Shown: positions 1-7,503 of the stretch, one piece after another | How the letters are laid out: each line of letters opens with the position of its first letter | Numbering within the stretch: position 1 is the stretch's first letter | Source: Hyphomicrobium sp. | GTDB taxonomy: Bacteria; Pseudomonadota; Alphaproteobacteria; Rhizobiales; Hyphomicrobiaceae | DNA length: 21,286 nucleotides | Assembly (NCBI GenBank): GCA_030609245.1 | Contig: JAUWCP010000015.1 | Span: forward strand, 1 to 21,286 | Direction of reading: 5' to 3' | Program-made: the position numbers and the translations under genes | The notes under the pieces: generated by a model | Database searches by the model: none | The model's input: the letters and a program-made list of their open reading frames with translations, nothing else | What the model was told of the DNA's origin: nothing

Positions 1-407
1 TCGGTCAGGATCTTGCCCTGCTTGATGTCGACGACGGTTACGAGATTGTCGTCTTCATTGGCGATGTAGAGCGGGTTACCAGACGGATGGAGGATCAAGA
101 GCTCGGGATCGGGGCCCGACGGCAGCGACTTGATGTACTCATAGGTACGCGAGTCGTATATCTGGACGATATTGTCGTCGCTGGCGCAGATGATCAGCCA
201 CTTGCCATCCTTGGACAAGATGATGCCGCGCGGACGCTGCCCCACCTTGAATGTTTTGATCACCTCGAGCTTTTCGGTGTCGATCACCGAAACGGTGTTG
301 TCTTTCTCGTTGGTGACGAACGCGGTGTCGGCCAGAGCCGCCGGCGTTGAAACCATAAGAGCTACACAGACGCCGAGCGTCCAAGAAGAACCTACCTTAA
401 AACGCAT
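1..407 (-). CDS. YVTN beta-propeller protein, PQQ-system-associated (partial, C-terminus beyond window)
   Basis: Secreted beta-propeller repeat protein; the window holds only about the first 135 residues. The ATG at 407 follows a strong AGGAGG (418-423, minus strand) by ten bases. An N-terminal signal peptide (hydrophobic stretch, then TPAALA and a likely cleavage) leads into repeats of the YVTN type: 'AFVTNEKDNTVSVIDT', then 'LIICASDDNIVQIYDS' and 'LYIANEDDNLVTVVDI', spaced about 40 residues apart as in seven-bladed propellers. Similar proteins (the PQQ-dependent catabolism-associated beta-propeller family) occur next to quinoprotein alcohol dehydrogenases and a dedicated ABC-type binding protein, and the gene just upstream on the same strand is of that type, 58 bases away, so they form one operon. 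Molecular role is unknown; a periplasmic binding or scaffold function is a guess. Confidence 0.85.
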   Translation of the reverse strand, partial: MRFKVGSSWTLGVCVALMVSTPAALADTAFVTNEKDNTVSVIDTEKLEVIKTFKVGQRPRGIILSKDGKWLIICASDDNIVQIYDSRTYEYIKSLPSGPDPELLILHPSGNPLYIANEDDNLVTVVDIKQGKILT

Positions 408-465
408 TAGCCAATATCCTCCTGATATTTCAACCGTTCCTAGCGGGGGCCACTTAGCGCCTCCA

Positions 466-1782
466 TCATTGCGTGAAAGCGGTACATTTTGTTTCGGGCT
501 TATCGACGCCAAGCGTGTCGAGCACGGTGAATTGGTGCAGGAAGCCTGGTTGAGGGGAGACGCTGACCAAAAGCTTAGGCGAGACGATGGGCACAGGCTG
601 GCGCAACTGGCCGTTCCAGTTGCGCAAGGTGAGCCGAACACCTTTGAAGGCCGCAAGTTCAAAATCGGGCGACTTGATGAAGGGTGCTAGATCTTTGTAA
701 CTGCCCGAACTCTTGCGTGTGGCAGCCTCGCCGATGATGCGCGCAGCCATCCAGGCATTGTAGTCGAGGGGACGCATACTGCGATTGGCCATCCGCTTGA
801 AACGGTTTTGGAATTGCGTTCCACCCCACACTTCGATGGCCGGGTGCCAGCTTGTTGCAACGAGCCCGGCGGTCCCTGCAACAGGTCTTGCGTCCCACGT
901 TCTGTAAGGTAGGTAGTCGCCGAACAAGTTCCCCTCGTCAGCAACGACGAGAACGTCGTAGTCGGGTGCTTCCTGAGTGAAGGTCGGGATCTGCTGCTGA
1001 ACTTGCTCAAACCCGCCGTCGGCGCGCCTGTTGCCTGTCTCGTAGGTGAACGTGCGCTCCTCGACGATCTTGGCACCGAACCGCTTGGCCGCGCGACGCA
1101 GCGCGTCGGCAAACAACTTGTCATCCTTTTTGGGGCCGAGCACGAGGAACCAGCGGCGCCATTTCTTCCATACCAGGTACTGCGCAAGCGCGTCCGCAAT
1201 CATAGCGCGTGTAGGGGCGGTGTGCATGACCTGCGGGCGGCAATTCTCCTCGCGCAGCCGGTCATCGGCGGCGCCGTAGTTGATGATCAGAACGTCTTTA
1301 CCGGCGACGGTATCAGCGAGCTTTACGAGCGTGTCGGGTCCTACGTCGGCCAGAACGAACTGCGCGCCGCCTTCCACCTTCGCGAGGACGTCCTTGATCA
1401 GTTTGTCGGGATCCGCGTTCTCGACCACATCCAGGATGAACTCTTGGTTCACGAACTGGCCGGTCGTATTGTTGTCCTTTATGGCGAGCTGAGCGCCGGC
1501 AATACCGTCGTCGGCGGGAGGCAGGTCGAGCAGAGAAAGCGGCAGCGGCTTATCGATCTTTTCGCGCGCTAGGATGATCGGAATGGTCAATACATCCTTC
1601 TTGGGCGAAGAAGATTCCGCACCTTCCCCGGATGCAGTCGGCGTCGCAGCCTGCGCTAAACTGGACGTGGCGCTGGTTACGCAGAAGGCTGCCACGAGGA
1701 TTGCAAGGGCCAGACCCCAACGGGTTCCCGCCAGGCTCACGCCTAGGTCCGATCGATTTGTCGCAACGGTTGCTACTATCAA
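466..1782 (-). CDS. Branched-chain-type ABC substrate-binding protein, PQQ alcohol dehydrogenase system-associated
   Basis: Periplasmic binding protein of the type I (Leu/Ile/Val-binding) fold, about 438 residues. The reading frame is open to 1827, but a GGAGGAG sits six bases before a TTG at 1782, which I take as the start; it leaves a clear signal peptide (hydrophobic run LALAILVAAFCV, then SSLAQA). The mature part shows the fold's features: 'LPLSLLDLPPADDGIAGAQL' (ligand-gated opening), a 'FVLADVGPDTLVKLAD' segment and 'YDVLVVADEGNLFGDYLPY'. Overall it resembles the binding-protein family found beside PQQ-dependent alcohol dehydrogenases in alphaproteobacteria. The YVTN propeller gene lies downstream on the same strand. 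No cognate branched-chain permease or ATPase is in the window, so it may act as a sensor or partner protein rather than a transporter subunit. The ligand is not predictable. Confidence 0.85.
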   Translation of the reverse strand: MIVATVATNRSDLGVSLAGTRWGLALAILVAAFCVTSATSSLAQAATPTASGEGAESSSPKKDVLTIPIILAREKIDKPLPLSLLDLPPADDGIAGAQLAIKDNNTTGQFVNQEFILDVVENADPDKLIKDVLAKVEGGAQFVLADVGPDTLVKLADTVAGKDVLIINYGAADDRLREENCRPQVMHTAPTRAMIADALAQYLVWKKWRRWFLVLGPKKDDKLFADALRRAAKRFGAKIVEERTFTYETGNRRADGGFEQVQQQIPTFTQEAPDYDVLVVADEGNLFGDYLPYRTWDARPVAGTAGLVATSWHPAIEVWGGTQFQNRFKRMANRSMRPLDYNAWMAARIIGEAATRKSSGSYKDLAPFIKSPDFELAAFKGVRLTLRNWNGQLRQPVPIVSPKLLVSVSPQPGFLHQFTVLDTLGVDKPETKCTAFTQ

Positions 1783-2052
1783 GTTCAACTCCTCCCGGAG
1801 ACGCCGCTGAAATATACGCCAGCGCAAGTGCTGCTATGTCGTTCCTTGCGCATTGTGTTACTATGTTGCATAAAAGGGGATTGAGGGGGTGTCTTGTCAA
1901 GGTCCGCCGCAGGCACTCGCGCACTTGTGACCCACCTTGATATGGCTGGCCGCAAGAAGCCCCTTGCAAATCGAGTACTGATCGGCACACGTAACCTCAT
2001 AACACAACGATACTGCGAATAGCAGGAGCACACGCGTTCCAGAGGAAGCGAC
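1783..2052. promoter_or_regulatory. Divergent intergenic region with a possible minus-strand promoter
   Basis: This gap separates two divergent operons and must hold promoters for both. On the minus strand a perfect TTGACA (plus-strand TGTCAA, 1895-1900) is followed by a T/A-rich CTTTTA (1871-1876) with an 18-base spacer, a passable sigma-70-like pair for the binding-protein/propeller operon, leaving a leader of about 80 bases. For the plus strand I see no convincing -35/-10 pair. No clear operator repeat was seen. Prediction by eye only. Confidence 0.35.
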
Positions 2053-2574
2053 TTGACCAAGAACCGTATCGTTACCTTAGCGCTTGGGCTGATGCTCTTT
2101 CCGGCGGTAGTTCAGGCGAAGCAGAAGGCGATTATTTTCCCCTTCGATCTGATCGACATCACCCAGCAATTCGAGCTGGGAATCATGCCGAAGGGCATAG
2201 CGCCGGAGGACAAGAAGCGGCTTGCTCTCATTACAGATGAGTTAACCAAGCTCATCAAGGAGACCGGTCGCTACGATGTCCTGGACACTGAGCCGATCGC
2301 CGATGACCTTGAAAAGGCCGCGCCCGTATTCGAATGCAATGGATGCGAGGACGACATTGCCAAGAAGGTGGAAGCCGACGTTGCTTTCATCAGCACGGTG
2401 CGAAAGGCCTCCGATGTACTCTTCACGGTGAGTGTCTATATTCGTGACGTGAACAAGGGTCAGGTCACGCGCCAAGCGTCGAGCGAAATATTTGGTAATA
2501 CCGACGCCATGTGGCTACGCTCGGTTCGCTATTTGGTGAACAGGCGCCTGTTCCCGAAAGGAGCCACGCAATGA
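2053..2574 (+). CDS. Secreted DUF2380-like protein
   Basis: Small secreted protein of 173 residues starting with TTG after AGAGGAAG. Residues 1-22 form a signal peptide (VTLALGLMLFPAVVQA). The mature part begins 'KAIIFPFDLIDITQQ', the hallmark opening of DUF2380-type proteins, followed by a conserved-looking 'FECNGCEDDIAKKVEAD' segment and a beta-rich C-terminal part. Such proteins resemble the TolB N-terminal/CsgG-like fold that reads out cell-envelope state, but the function is unknown. The stop codon overlaps the start of the next gene (ATGA, 2571-2574), so translation is probably coupled to the ABC binding protein; it may be an accessory of that importer. Family assignment rests on motif recall, not a search. 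Confidence 0.75.
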   Translation: MTKNRIVTLALGLMLFPAVVQAKQKAIIFPFDLIDITQQFELGIMPKGIAPEDKKRLALITDELTKLIKETGRYDVLDTEPIADDLEKAAPVFECNGCEDDIAKKVEADVAFISTVRKASDVLFTVSVYIRDVNKGQVTRQASSEIFGNTDAMWLRSVRYLVNRRLFPKGATQ

Positions 2575-3557
2575 TTGATCGCCGTGGCGTTCTCATTGCT
2601 GGAGGGGCGGTTCTCGCAAGCACCGCAATACCGAGCGCAAGCTTTGCCTCGGTTGGAACCTTGCGCATTGTCGCGCTCAGGTTTGGCTCGCTGAATTGGC
2701 TGTTGGAGACGATCCGTGCGGAGGGCCTAGCCGAAAAGGCGGGACTGAAGCTTGAAATCATGACTGTCGCGACCAATCAGGCTGGCCCCGTGGCACTGCT
2801 GGCAGGTGGGGCCGACGTCATCGTCAGCGATTGGACCTGGGCGCTCAGGCAGCGTGCGTTTGGCGAGAAACTGAAGTTTGCGCCCTATTCGTCGGCGCTT
2901 GGCGCTGTAATGGTCCCCGAAGGCTCCCCGATAGCGAAACTTGCCGATCTGGAGGGCAAAAAGCTTGGCGTCGCGGGCAGCGCCATCGACAAAAGTTGGC
3001 TATTGCTCAGGGCCTACTCCCGAAAGACGATGGGCAAAGACGTTAAAGAAGTGGCAGAGCCGATATTCGGTGCTGCACCGCTGTTGACAGAAGAAATCCG
3101 CAACGGGCGCATCGATGCGGTGCTCAACTTCTGGACCTATGCGGCGCGCCTTTCAGGAAGCGGGTTTCGCCAGCTTGTCACCATGGACGAGATCCTCAAC
3201 GCCCTCGGAGTCGATCCTGCGCCGCCGCTTGTCGGCTTTATCTGGCGCGAGGAGGCGGAGACTCGCAAGGGCGCCGCGATTGCTACCTTCCTCGATGTCG
3301 TTGTGAAAGCGAATGAGATCCTGGCCACGTCGGATGCGGCGTGGGAGCGGATAAGGGGGCTCGTAAAGCCAAAGAGTGACGCGGAGTTCGCCGCGATCAA
3401 AGCCTTCTACCGCAAAGGCATTCCACAACCGTGGGGCGCGGCTGAGACAAGGTCTGCGGAAAAACTCACTCAAGTTCTCACAGACGTCGGCGCGGCCAGG
3501 CTCATGGGCGGCGACACCAAATTCGATCCGAAGCTGTTCCATGCTGCAGGCAGTTAG
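2571..3557 (+). CDS. ABC importer substrate-binding protein, NMT1/THI5 (nitrate/sulfonate/taurine) type
   Basis: Periplasmic binding protein of about 328 residues. The frame is open further upstream (to 2511), but AAAGGAG followed by ATG at 2571, overlapping the previous stop, marks the start. The N-terminus 'MIDRRGVLIAGGAVLAS' looks like a Tat-type or Sec signal with twin arginine. The mature protein follows the SsuA/TauA/NMT1 pattern: 'TLRIVALRFGSLNWLLETI', 'LLAGGADVIVSDWTWALRQR' (the segment that lines the ligand pocket), 'LADLEGKKLGVAGSAIDKSW' and 'LTEEIRNGRIDAVLNFWTY'. It is the first gene of a complete SBP-permease-ATPase set that runs straight into methanofuran biosynthesis genes. Relatives bind sulfonates, nitrate, pyrimidine precursors and other small molecules; ligand unknown here, but a C1 substrate, metal complex or cofactor precursor is suggested by context. 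Confidence 0.88.
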   Translation: MIDRRGVLIAGGAVLASTAIPSASFASVGTLRIVALRFGSLNWLLETIRAEGLAEKAGLKLEIMTVATNQAGPVALLAGGADVIVSDWTWALRQRAFGEKLKFAPYSSALGAVMVPEGSPIAKLADLEGKKLGVAGSAIDKSWLLLRAYSRKTMGKDVKEVAEPIFGAAPLLTEEIRNGRIDAVLNFWTYAARLSGSGFRQLVTMDEILNALGVDPAPPLVGFIWREEAETRKGAAIATFLDVVVKANEILATSDAAWERIRGLVKPKSDAEFAAIKAFYRKGIPQPWGAAETRSAEKLTQVLTDVGAARLMGGDTKFDPKLFHAAGS

Positions 3558-4323
3558 CGCGCCGACGCAACAACGATTCAAGCTGGGGCGCATCGGCTGG
3601 TCTCTCATCTCACTTCTGGCGCTGGTGGCCCTTTGGGAGATTGCCGCTCTCATCGCTCAGAGCCGCTACCTGCCCGGCCCATGGGCCGTTGTGGAGGTCA
3701 TGATCCGCGAGGCTGAAGCTGGTGAGCTGTGGACCAACATCGCAGCCACTTTGATCCGGGTCGCATTCAGCTTCGTCATCGCCATGTTCATTGGATCGGC
3801 GATTGGCTTGGCGCTGGGGAAGTTCAAGGGCGCCGATCTCTTCTTCGATAGCTGGTTGATTTTCTTCTTAAATTTGCCGGCTCTGGTGATCATCGTTCTT
3901 TGCTACATCTGGTTCGGGTTGACCGAAGTGGCCGCTATCACGGCGGTCGCCATCAATAAGATCCCTAATGTCGCGGTGACGATGCGTGAAGGCGCGCGCA
4001 GCCTTTCGAAGGATTTGGAGGAGATGGCGTGCGTCTACCGCCTCGGTCGGTGGAAGACGCTGCGCCATGTCACGGTGCCCCAACTCGCGCCGTTCTTTGC
4101 TGCGTCTGCGCGCTCGGGCCTGGCGCTTGTTTGGAAGATCGTACTCGTTGTCGAGGCATTCGGTCGTTCCAATGGTGTCGGCCATCAGCTCAACATAGCG
4201 TTCCAGCTCTTCGATGTGCCGATGATTTTGGCTTATGCGCTGGCCTTCGTCATCGTGGTTCAGATCATTGAGATGGCAATTGTGCAGCCGCTGTCGGCGA
4301 GGGCGAATATATGGCGCCGCTGA
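3541..4323 (+). CDS. ABC importer permease, SsuC/TauC type
   Basis: Inner-membrane subunit of 260 residues, with about six transmembrane segments, the first at 'LISLLALVALWEIAALIA' and the last at 'ILAYALAFVIVVQIIEMAI'. The cytoplasmic EAA loop that docks the ATPase is visible: 'EGARSLSKDLEEMACVYRLG', followed by 'TLRHVTVPQLAPFF'. I chose the ATG at 3541, which overlaps the binding-protein gene by 17 bases; the frame is open upstream but that part reads as a shadow of the previous gene. The end overlaps the ATPase start by 13 bases. Forms the pore of the importer with the ATPase; substrate unknown. Confidence 0.9.
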   Translation: MLQAVSAPTQQRFKLGRIGWSLISLLALVALWEIAALIAQSRYLPGPWAVVEVMIREAEAGELWTNIAATLIRVAFSFVIAMFIGSAIGLALGKFKGADLFFDSWLIFFLNLPALVIIVLCYIWFGLTEVAAITAVAINKIPNVAVTMREGARSLSKDLEEMACVYRLGRWKTLRHVTVPQLAPFFAASARSGLALVWKIVLVVEAFGRSNGVGHQLNIAFQLFDVPMILAYALAFVIVVQIIEMAIVQPLSARANIWRR

Positions 4324-5042
4324 CGCATCCACTCTCCATTCGCATTGATAAGAAGATTTTTCCGGCAGTTGGCGGCCGGGAGCAGCACTTGGTGTTGAAG
4401 GGCATTGCTTTCGATGTGGAGCCAGGGTCGTTCGTCGTGATCACGGGCCCTTCCGGCTGCGGAAAGTCGACGATGCTCAACATTATCGCGGGGCTCGACG
4501 AAGATTATGAAGGTGCGATCGACTTTGGCGTGGATGGTAATCCCCGCGTAGCTTACGTCTTTCAGACTCCGCGTCTGCTGCCCTGGCGCACGGTCTACGA
4601 AAACATCGCTTTAGTGCTGCCCGACGGCGATCCGCGCGTCGCCAACATTCCCGAATTGCTGCAGCGCGTTGGGCTCAGCTCTGAGGCCGCTGCCTATCCG
4701 GAGATGATTTCGCTGGGCATGCAGCGGCGCGTCGCTTTGGCGCGCGCCTTTGTGCTGGAGCCAGAATTCCTGCTCATGGATGAGCCGTTCGTCTCTCTAG
4801 ATGACCCCACCGCACAGGCGCTACGCGAGCTGCTCGTGACGTTGTGGTCGAGGCGGCCGACGACGGTGCTTTTCGTGACCCACGATCGCGCTGAATCGGT
4901 GATGCTCGCCACTCGCATCTTGCGCCTCTCCGAAGGCTCTGCGAGTATCGCCCAGGACGTGGCGGTGCCGTTGTCGGTTGCCGACCGCTCAAGCCGAGCG
5001 AAGGTGCTGGCTGAGCAGCATCGCATCTTCGGTGACGGATAA
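4311..5042 (+). CDS. ABC importer ATP-binding protein, SsuB/TauB/NrtD type
   Basis: Cytoplasmic ATPase subunit, 243 residues. Walker A is GPSGCGKST (46-54), the Q-loop glutamine is in 'VFQTPRLLPWRTVYEN' (about 85), Walker B is 'LLMDEP' with the catalytic Glu (about 154-159), D-loop 'SLDD', and the switch His is in 'FVTHD' (191). 'PRLLPWRTVYEN' is typical of the nitrate/sulfonate/taurine importers. The signature motif reads ISLGM (133-137) in place of LSGGM/Q, so the first of the two glycines is replaced by leucine; the second, more critical glycine is kept. It ends only eight bases before mfnB, so the importer and the methanofuran genes are very likely one transcript. Confidence 0.9.
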   Translation: MAPLTHPLSIRIDKKIFPAVGGREQHLVLKGIAFDVEPGSFVVITGPSGCGKSTMLNIIAGLDEDYEGAIDFGVDGNPRVAYVFQTPRLLPWRTVYENIALVLPDGDPRVANIPELLQRVGLSSEAAAYPEMISLGMQRRVALARAFVLEPEFLLMDEPFVSLDDPTAQALRELLVTLWSRRPTTVLFVTHDRAESVMLATRILRLSEGSASIAQDVAVPLSVADRSSRAKVLAEQHRIFGDG

Positions 5043-5050
5043 CTCTCAAC

Positions 5051-5824
5051 ATGAAACAACGTTGCCGGCCGGTGAGCTTTCTCGCCAGCGTGACGAGTGA
5101 AGTCGAAGCGCAAACCTGTGTTGCGCTCGGAGCCGACATAATCGATGCCAAGAACCCGGCAACCGGGGCGCTTGGCGCATTGCCAGCGGCCAAGGTGCGC
5201 GCGATCTTCGAAAGCGTGTCCGCGCGCGTGCCTGTGAGTGCGACCATCGGTGATCTGCCAACTGACCCCGAACTTGTTTCCACTGCGGTTCGCGCCACGG
5301 CTGCGACAGGTATCGACATCGTAAAGATCGGTTTTTGGCCAGCTGGAGATGGGCAAGCGACGTTGCAGAGATTGAGCAATCTTGCGCTCGGACGCGTACG
5401 CCTCGTGGGCGTACTTCTTGCAGATCAGGGTTTGGAACTAGATCTCATGCGCCCGATGGCGGAGGCTGGCTTTGCCGGTGTGATGCTCGATACAGCCGAC
5501 AAGGCCTCGGGCGCATTGCCGGACGTTCTTTCGGACTCCGTGCTCACCCAGTTCATCGAGACAGCACACGGATATGGCATGTTCGCCGGGCTTGCCGGTT
5601 CTTTGCGCGTGCGGCACGTGCCCGAGTTGGTGAGGCTGGGGGCGGATTTGCTCGGCTTCCGTGGCGGATTGTGCCGTGATGGGCAGAGATCCGACATGAT
5701 TGATGCAGATGCGGTGCGTCGGGTCCGAGACGCTATACCGCTGGCGAAGTTAACGAGCGCGCAGCCTTGCTTCCGGGTTGGTGACGGTGGTATTGCGCCG
5801 ACGCAGCTGGAGCGGACGCTTTGA
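5051..5824 (+). CDS. mfnB: (5-formylfuran-3-yl)methyl phosphate synthase (MfnB; DUF556, 'orf9' of methylotrophs)
   Basis: First committed enzyme of the furan part of methanofuran/methylofuran: it makes 4-(hydroxymethyl)-2-furaldehyde phosphate from two glyceraldehyde-3-phosphate molecules. The 257-residue TIM-barrel-like protein keeps the lysines expected of the archaeal enzyme: K34 in 'DIIDAKNPATGALGA', K92 in 'GIDIVKIGF' and K151 in 'GVMLDTADKASG'. 'FRGGLC' near residue 205 is another family hallmark. In archaea this is MfnB; in methylotrophs the gene was first known as an uncharacterised member of the H4MPT island. It lies eight bases after an ABC ATPase gene and overlaps the FolB-like gene by four bases (TTGA). 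Confidence 0.93.
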   Translation: MKQRCRPVSFLASVTSEVEAQTCVALGADIIDAKNPATGALGALPAAKVRAIFESVSARVPVSATIGDLPTDPELVSTAVRATAATGIDIVKIGFWPAGDGQATLQRLSNLALGRVRLVGVLLADQGLELDLMRPMAEAGFAGVMLDTADKASGALPDVLSDSVLTQFIETAHGYGMFAGLAGSLRVRHVPELVRLGADLLGFRGGLCRDGQRSDMIDADAVRRVRDAIPLAKLTSAQPCFRVGDGGIAPTQLERTL

Positions 5825-6267
5825 CAGACCAACGCAACATTGGCGGTCTACGGGGTGCCAAAGGGCCGCTCGACGTGAGCACTTGCGACCACATCTTCGT
5901 ACGTGGGCTCGTGCTCCCGATTTCCGTCGGTGTCTATGACGAAGAACAAGGCGTCAAACAGAAGGTGAGCTTCACGGTGGAGGCTGCTGTAGCGTCGACC
6001 ATCGCTGCAAAGGGGGATAAGATCGCTGAGGTGCCCTCCTATGACGACCTGGCCCGAGCGGTTCGCGCGGTTGTGAGCGCGGGCCACATCAATCTTGTCG
6101 AGACGTTGGCTGAGCGCATAGCCGAACACTGCCTGAAGGACGAACGGATAGTCTCGGTGCTCGTGCGCGTTGAGAAACTCGAGCGTGGTCCAGCGTCCGT
6201 CGGCGTCGAGATCGTTCGTCCGCGAATGGCGGTGCCTGGCGTTGAGCTGCGGCAAATCAAACATTAG
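5821..6267 (+). CDS. Dihydroneopterin aldolase family protein (FolB-like)
   Basis: Probably converts 7,8-dihydroneopterin to 6-hydroxymethyl-7,8-dihydropterin plus glycolaldehyde, a pterin precursor common to folate and H4MPT. The 148-residue protein shows the FolB layout: 'DHIFVRGLVLPISVGVYDEE' near residues 23-42, with the Glu after the turn, Tyr at about 74 in 'VPSYDDLARAV', the helix 'HINLVETLAERIAEH', and 'LVRVEKLER' carrying the catalytic-type Lys (about 119). The first 20 residues are extra to the family. Start is TTG at 5821, overlapping the mfnB stop; upstream GGAG supports it. FolB homologues are regular members of bacterial methanopterin islands. Whether it serves folate, H4MPT or both cannot be decided from sequence. 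Confidence 0.85.
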   Translation: MTDQRNIGGLRGAKGPLDVSTCDHIFVRGLVLPISVGVYDEEQGVKQKVSFTVEAAVASTIAAKGDKIAEVPSYDDLARAVRAVVSAGHINLVETLAERIAEHCLKDERIVSVLVRVEKLERGPASVGVEIVRPRMAVPGVELRQIKH

Positions 6268-6289
6268 AGCCGGATCGGCACTGCCGATC

Positions 6290-6946
6290 GTGGTGAAACT
6301 CGGCGGGAGTCTCGCTGAGAGCGGACGGCTACGATCCATCTTGGACATTATAGGACGCGCGCGCGTGCCGGTGGTGATCGTCCCAGGCGGCGGAGCATTT
6401 GCCGATGCAGTGCGCCACGCGCAAGCCGCGTTCCATTTCCCCGATGCGGCGGCGCATCAGATGGCGCTGCTTGCTATGCACCAAACGGGGTTGATGCTGA
6501 AAGCGCTCCACCCCAGGCTCGCGCCTTTCGAGACTCTGGCGGAGTTGCGGCGTGCACTCGCCCGCGGCCAGATCCCCGTCTGGCTACCGCTGAAGCTTGT
6601 ACAATGCGATGCGCGCATTACGGCGAACTGGTCTACAACGTCCGATGGTCTTGCGGCCCGACTCGCCGAACGGATCGGGCGGGTCCCGGTCGTGCTGGTC
6701 AAATCATGCCGCATTGCGTGCGGGACATCGCTTGCCGCGCTCGTCAGGTTGAAGGTGGTTGATCCAACCTTCGCATCGATCGTGGACCGGGCGCGGCTGC
6801 GGTGGCGGGTTGTCGGAGACGGTGACGCAAAAGATCTGGCAGGGCTCGTTGAGGCGCGTACCCGGACCGCTTATCGGCGCCGCGGCAGGTCGCGCGATGC
6901 CGGTCGACGGATGGCCCCAGGCCGTGCTATCGCCCGGCACAGATGA
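6290..6946 (+). CDS. mfnE: Amino-acid-kinase-fold protein, MfnE-like kinase ('orf22' type)
   Basis: Likely cytoplasmic kinase that phosphorylates the aminomethyl-furanmethanol phosphate intermediate to the diphosphate before it is coupled to the tyrosine/tyramine part of the furan cofactor (role known for archaeal MfnE). Motifs of the amino acid kinase fold: 'VKLGGSL' at the very start (phosphate-binding Lys and Gly-Gly), 'VVIVPGGGAFAD' (about 28-39) and 'NWSTTSDGLAARLAERIG' (nucleotide-side Asp). No ATG is available near the start; GTG at 6290 gives a family-like N-terminus, with a rare ATT at 6263 as an alternative. The C-terminal 30 residues are unusually arginine-rich and may reflect a frameshift (see findings). 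The stop overlaps the next ATG (ATGA at 6943-6946). About 218 residues. Confidence 0.75.
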   Translation: MVKLGGSLAESGRLRSILDIIGRARVPVVIVPGGGAFADAVRHAQAAFHFPDAAAHQMALLAMHQTGLMLKALHPRLAPFETLAELRRALARGQIPVWLPLKLVQCDARITANWSTTSDGLAARLAERIGRVPVVLVKSCRIACGTSLAALVRLKVVDPTFASIVDRARLRWRVVGDGDAKDLAGLVEARTRTAYRRRGRSRDAGRRMAPGRAIARHR

Positions 6947-7503
6947 AAAAGAACAATGTTAAGACTCCACGCTTCGGCTGGGCCCTCACGGGATCGGGGC
7001 ACTTCTTCAAGGAGTGTCTGGCGATCATGCGAGAGCTTACCGACCTCGATGTGTTCGTATCGCGGGCAGCGGCAGAGGTGTTGCGCATGTATCGCCAGGA
7101 CCTGTCGTTGCCGCCTTCGACGCGCATCTACAAGGATACGACCGCAAGCGCCGCTCCTGTCGGTAACTTTTACTATGGCGTCTATCATACGTTGATCGTC
7201 GCACCGGCGACGTCCAATACCGTTGCCAAATGCGTTTACGGGATTTCGGATAATCTGGCGACGAATGTGTTTGCGCAGGCCGGAAAATGCCGGGTGCCGA
7301 CCATCGTTTTTGCGTGTGATACAGCACCTGAGCTCGATACCGAGGCCCCGAAAGGGATGGTCAAGGTGTATCCTCGCCGGGTCGATCTTGAGAACACTGA
7401 GCGGCTGAAAAGCTTTGAGGACACGATTGTGGTCGAGAGCGTGGCCGAGCTCGAGGCGGCAATCGAGGCGCGGCTGAAATGGCTAAAAACCTACTCTTCC
7501 TGA
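6943..7503 (+). CDS. Archaeal-type flavoprotein, DmrB/DmrX/AfpA-like dihydromethanopterin reductase
   Basis: FMN-binding protein of 186 residues in the flavoprotein (HFCD-like Rossmann) superfamily. Visible hallmarks are 'WALTGSGHFFKE' (about 13-24, FMN phosphate loop), 'LDVFVSRAAAEVLRMY', and 'LIVAPATSNTVAKCVYGISD' (about 84-103), the conserved flavin-binding segment. Archaeal DmrB and the bacterial DmrX reduce dihydromethanopterin to tetrahydromethanopterin, the last step in making the active cofactor, and this is the natural assignment given the surrounding genes; AfpA-type electron-transfer function is the alternative. No folate-reductase-like DmrA gene is present in the window. Start ATG overlaps the kinase stop by four bases; the end overlaps the next gene by 25 bases. 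Confidence 0.82.
   Translation: MKKNNVKTPRFGWALTGSGHFFKECLAIMRELTDLDVFVSRAAAEVLRMYRQDLSLPPSTRIYKDTTASAAPVGNFYYGVYHTLIVAPATSNTVAKCVYGISDNLATNVFAQAGKCRVPTIVFACDTAPELDTEAPKGMVKVYPRRVDLENTERLKSFEDTIVVESVAELEAAIEARLKWLKTYSS

Noticed and set aside
687..1199. Open frames in alternative reading frames within the binding-protein gene
   Set aside because: They are serine/arginine-rich, have no ribosome sites or motifs, and lie fully inside a well-supported gene.
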